From Methylotenera sp. UBA6020 (GTDB lineage: Bacteria > Pseudomonadota > Gammaproteobacteria > Burkholderiales > Methylophilaceae): a stretch of DNA of 9,804 bases. Positions 7,173 to 9,804 of the stretch are shown piece after piece (the stretch's first letter is position 1; every line of letters starts with the position of its first letter). The stretch covers positions 1-9,804 of the forward strand of contig DIZU01000196.1 in assembly GCA_002429455.1 (NCBI GenBank), given 5' to 3'. The position numbers and the translations under genes are program-made. The notes under the pieces are model-generated. The model made no database searches. It was given only the letters and a program-made list of their open reading frames with translations, and was not told the DNA's origin.

Positions 7173-7985
7173 CTAGTCAGCGATAACGATAGACCGGTAA
7201 TCTTTTGGAACTGGCGGGTAGCTGAGCTTCAGGCTTTTAAGTGAATTAAGTAAAAGCCTGGAAATCAGCAAGTTGCGATTGGTTTTAGAATCCGCAGGCA
7301 CGATGTGCCAAGGCGCATACTCAGTTGAAGTGGCTTTAATTGCCTGTTCATATGCTTGCATATATTGTGGCCAAAGAACCCGCTCTTTTAAATCGTTGGG
7401 ATTAAATTTCCAAGTTTTAGTTGGATCATTAAGCCGTTCTTGCATACGTTTTTTTTGTTCTTCTTTAGAAATGTGTAAAAAGCATTTGATAACCGTAGTG
7501 CCAGACTCTGTGAGTAGGCGCTCAAAATCATTGATTTGTGCATAACGACGCTTACATTCCGCCTCATCAATCCAGTCATGCACTTTTACAATCAGTACAT
7601 CTTCGTAGTGGCTTCGGTTAAAAATCGCTAACTCACCTGTTTTAGGCACTTGTTGGTGTACTCGACATAAAAAATCATGTGCAAGCTCATCACTGCTAGG
7701 AGCTTTAAAGTTCGCCAAATGAATACCGAGTGGATCGCATGCACTAAATATGTGACGCACGGTACCATCTTTACCACTAGTATCCATGCCTTGTAACACC
7801 AGCAATACTTTGTGTTTACCTTCCGCGTACAAAATATCTTGCAACGCGTTAATTTCAATCGCAAGGTTGGTTAGTTCATAAGAGTCTTGCTCTTTACTCG
7901 CACTACGTTCGCTTTTATCATCAGTTTTATAATCGGCAAGTGTAAATTTTTTAGGGTTAACGCTATATTTGTTTAGATTTTCCAT
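7173..7985 (-). CDS. ppk2: Polyphosphate kinase 2 family, class III-like nucleotide phosphotransferase
   Basis: 270-residue single-domain PPK2 protein, which transfers phosphate between polyphosphate and nucleotides in the cytoplasm. Walker A is GMDTSGKDG (66-74) with Lys72 and Asp68. The second motif, FNRSHYEDVL (122-131), replaces the DRSWYNR form of classes I and II and points to class III (PPK2_rel_1), enzymes able to phosphorylate AMP and ADP. The lid helix region spans about 180-202 (RMQERL to DLKER, with Trp192). Length fits this class (about 260-300). The assignment to class III and to AMP/ADP is family inference; the direction of reaction in vivo is not visible. It is transcribed toward sppA and diverges from the diguanylate cyclase. 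The ATG lacks a strong Shine-Dalgarno. Confidence 0.93.
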   Translation of the reverse strand: MENLNKYSVNPKKFTLADYKTDDKSERSASKEQDSYELTNLAIEINALQDILYAEGKHKVLLVLQGMDTSGKDGTVRHIFSACDPLGIHLANFKAPSSDELAHDFLCRVHQQVPKTGELAIFNRSHYEDVLIVKVHDWIDEAECKRRYAQINDFERLLTESGTTVIKCFLHISKEEQKKRMQERLNDPTKTWKFNPNDLKERVLWPQYMQAYEQAIKATSTEYAPWHIVPADSKTNRNLLISRLLLNSLKSLKLSYPPVPKDYRSIVIAD

Positions 7986-8049
7986 AACAGAGTGATTGCT
8001 CGACGCTTTTAAAGTATTGATCCATCTATGCTACATGAGATCTAGTTGG

Positions 8050-8062
8050 CTTGCTATGCAAG
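8050..8062. repeat. Dyad CTTGC-N3-GCAAG in the ppk2/dgc divergent spacer
   Basis: The 125-base spacer (7986-8110) between the two divergent genes contains one neat dyad, arms CTTGC (8050-8054) and GCAAG (8058-8062), extendable by one further pair (8049 with 8064) past a single bulged G. Its central position would suit an operator acting on both genes, but a 5-bp arm can occur by chance. A TATAGT at 8078-8083 resembles a -10 box for the downstream gene but has no -35 at proper spacing. I see no other signal in the spacer. Confidence 0.35.
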
Positions 8063-8110
8063 GCTCTTTATTTCATTTATAGTTGTTTGGCGTGATTGAC
8101 TAGCCAAAAA

Positions 8111-9802
8111 ATGAATAATAAAACACTAAAATTTAGTTTGTTACAATCAATCAAATCCATTTTTATTTTTTTTGCATTGTGTATAACGACTAATGTTGTT
8201 GAAGCCTCTCCACTGGAGCTTCAAGGCACTTGGTATGCCGCACATTCCTATTCTAAATCTGGTCCAGCAGAGCGTTTCTTAGATAATCCATTACAAGCTA
8301 AAAGTCTGCAAATAGTTGATACTATTGCCCACACTGGAGGGCACTATGTTTATACGGCTAATTTTGAGATCCATCAAACAGGTGATTTTGTAGTCGATTT
8401 CAAAAACACTAGCACCATCGCACAATTTAGACACCGTATCTACGATAATCAAAATCAACTTATCACTAGTTTGGATGGTGGTATCGAAAACGCCGCCCTC
8501 AATCCATTTTTTTTAAGGCATGGTCGTGAGCTTCGCCTTAAAAAAGGCGAGTACAAGCTTATTACTGAGATTATCTCGCCCAACTTTTTAGCGATTCCAG
8601 AACCGTATATTGATGAGCGTATTCATTATCAGCAAGCGATTAAATTCAGTAATACGCTAACACTTATTTGTTTAGGTGTATTTTTAGGTTTAGGTGTTTA
8701 CTACATGGTACTTGCTTCCTTGCGTAACCGCATGGCTGAAGCTATGTATGCCTGTTTTATTTTAGGCAATTTTTTATTTAACAGTGCTACTTTGCTGGTG
8801 TTAGCTGATGTATTTGCTGTGCATTCTTTGTATTGGGCCACCGTACCAATTTTATTTTCAAATATTGCTTATGTGATTTTTGTGATGGCTTTGTTAGAAA
8901 TTAAAGCTGACACTAAAAGTCGCCTTTATTGGGCTGGTGTGACGATATTGTGCCTGATGTGTTTCTTTGTAGGATTAGCGCTTGCATTTCCAAACTGGGC
9001 ACTTGAGTTGTCACGTTACGGCGTGGGGCTGTTTTTAAGTTATGGCTTAGTATCTGCAATTACAGAAAGCTTGCGTAAAAACGCGTCAGCTAAGCGCTAC
9101 TTAATTGCTATCAGTATATTTTTTGTGCTGGGCCTAATTACTATTAGCCTCAGTAAAATCGATAAGCAATATACTTTTTATATTGAGCATATGGGCTTAA
9201 TCAGCGTTGCTATTGAAGTCATGTTTTTGGCACTAGTATTATCATTTCAATTTTCGCAGTTACAGCATGATAAGGATCAGGCCATAGTAGCGTTAGCAGT
9301 AAGTATGAAAACAGCACATTCCGATTCGCTCACAGGTTTGCCTAACCGCCATGCCCTTGTAAAGGAAATTGTTAATTTGCCATCAAATGGAAGTCTGACG
9401 TTTATAGATTTGGACGGTTTGAAATTTTACAATGATATGTATGGCCATGAGCGTGGCGATAAGTTGCTATTAAGTTTTGGTCAGTGTTACCAGCAAAGTT
9501 TAGGCAATAATTTAAAGTTGTACCGTCTTGGAGGAGACGAGTTTGCGGTGTTAAGTCACAAAGGAGAGATAGTTGAAATTGAAAACGCGTTAAATGAAGC
9601 GTTGCATGCGATGAGAATAGCTGGGTTTGAGTTTGCCGGTGCTAGCGCAGGTTCCGTGTATGGGTATGAAGCAGCAAACATTGCTGAACTTATGCACATG
9701 GCTGATGAACGTATGTATGAAAATAAGCGTTTACGTAAAATGGCCAGGACAGTTGAGGCGCAAGAATGGCTCAAGGTAAATCAGTCGGATGATGTGCTCT
9801 AA
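8111..9802 (+). CDS. Membrane diguanylate cyclase (7TMR-DISM sensor plus GGDEF)
   Basis: 563-residue membrane protein predicted to make c-di-GMP from two GTP. In order: signal peptide with likely cleavage after VEA (residue 32); a periplasmic domain (about 33-180) resembling 7TMR-DISM extracellular sensors; seven hydrophobic helices (about 182-382); a short linker; and a GGDEF domain (about 405-545). The cyclase keeps DSLTGLPNR (405-413), FIDLDGLKFYND with metal-binding Asp residues, GHERGD, and an intact GGDEF active site (474-478). The RxxD inhibitory site expected five residues before GGDEF is absent (GNNL-like sequence there), so product feedback is probably lost. I chose the ATG at 8111; a TTG at 8096 would add five residues and neither has a good ribosome binding site. 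The ligand is unknown. It diverges from ppk2. The TAA lies two bases from the window end, so no terminator can be seen. Confidence 0.93.
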   Translation: MNNKTLKFSLLQSIKSIFIFFALCITTNVVEASPLELQGTWYAAHSYSKSGPAERFLDNPLQAKSLQIVDTIAHTGGHYVYTANFEIHQTGDFVVDFKNTSTIAQFRHRIYDNQNQLITSLDGGIENAALNPFFLRHGRELRLKKGEYKLITEIISPNFLAIPEPYIDERIHYQQAIKFSNTLTLICLGVFLGLGVYYMVLASLRNRMAEAMYACFILGNFLFNSATLLVLADVFAVHSLYWATVPILFSNIAYVIFVMALLEIKADTKSRLYWAGVTILCLMCFFVGLALAFPNWALELSRYGVGLFLSYGLVSAITESLRKNASAKRYLIAISIFFVLGLITISLSKIDKQYTFYIEHMGLISVAIEVMFLALVLSFQFSQLQHDKDQAIVALAVSMKTAHSDSLTGLPNRHALVKEIVNLPSNGSLTFIDLDGLKFYNDMYGHERGDKLLLSFGQCYQQSLGNNLKLYRLGGDEFAVLSHKGEIVEIENALNEALHAMRIAGFEFAGASAGSVYGYEAANIAELMHMADERMYENKRLRKMARTVEAQEWLKVNQSDDVL

Positions 9803-9804
9803 AG

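Noticed and set aside
7170..7183. TCGCT-AGTC-AGCGA hairpin between sppA and ppk2 as a terminator
   Set aside because: It overlaps the ppk2 stop codon, has only 5-bp arms and no T-tract follows on either strand.
7172..8104. GCTAGTCA (7172-7179) and TGACTAGC (8097-8104) flanking ppk2 as inverted repeats of a mobile unit
   Set aside because: Eight bases is within chance over this distance, one copy lies in the ppk2 coding end, and there are no transposase, target duplications or composition change.

Overview
The window looks like chromosomal DNA of a Gram-negative betaproteobacterium with modest GC content (roughly 40-45 % by eye). The best clue is the gene neighbourhood: rne diverges from an rluC - HAD phosphatase - Rieske protein - sppA run, which I recall as typical of Betaproteobacteria. 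The protein style and AT-richness would fit a Methylophilaceae-like organism, but that family-level guess is inference. The first 33 bases are not genomic. They are the Illumina Nextera read-1 transposase adapter, so the window begins at an untrimmed contig end.

Layout from left to right: adapter (1-33); a 62-base remnant with no assignable gene; crcB/fluC fluoride channel (+); a textbook bidirectional terminator (577-606) shared by the convergent crcB and rne; rne, encoding full-length RNase E (-); a 696-base divergent intergenic region rich in dyad symmetries, holding the presumed rne leader, a candidate rne promoter and a large nested inverted repeat; the + strand run rluC, HAD-family phosphatase, small Rieske [2Fe-2S] protein and sppA, with gaps of 23-33 bases that suggest one operon; a convergent ppk2 (-), encoding a class III-like polyphosphate kinase 2; a 125-base divergent spacer; and a complete membrane diguanylate cyclase (signal peptide, 7TMR-DISM-type sensor, seven membrane helices, GGDEF) ending two bases before the window does.

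Functionally the centre concerns RNA: RNase E organises mRNA decay and rRNA/tRNA processing, and RluC modifies 23S rRNA. The other operon members (metabolite phosphatase, Rieske electron carrier, inner-membrane signal-peptide peptidase) have no obvious shared pathway. At the right, a polyphosphate-dependent nucleotide kinase diverges from a c-di-GMP synthase, which may link stress or energy status to signalling (inference).

No mobile element, CRISPR array, tRNA, rRNA or defence system was found. I do not see a clear undescribed system here. The most unusual non-coding structure is the nested inverted repeat at 3850-3931 and the dyads around it.
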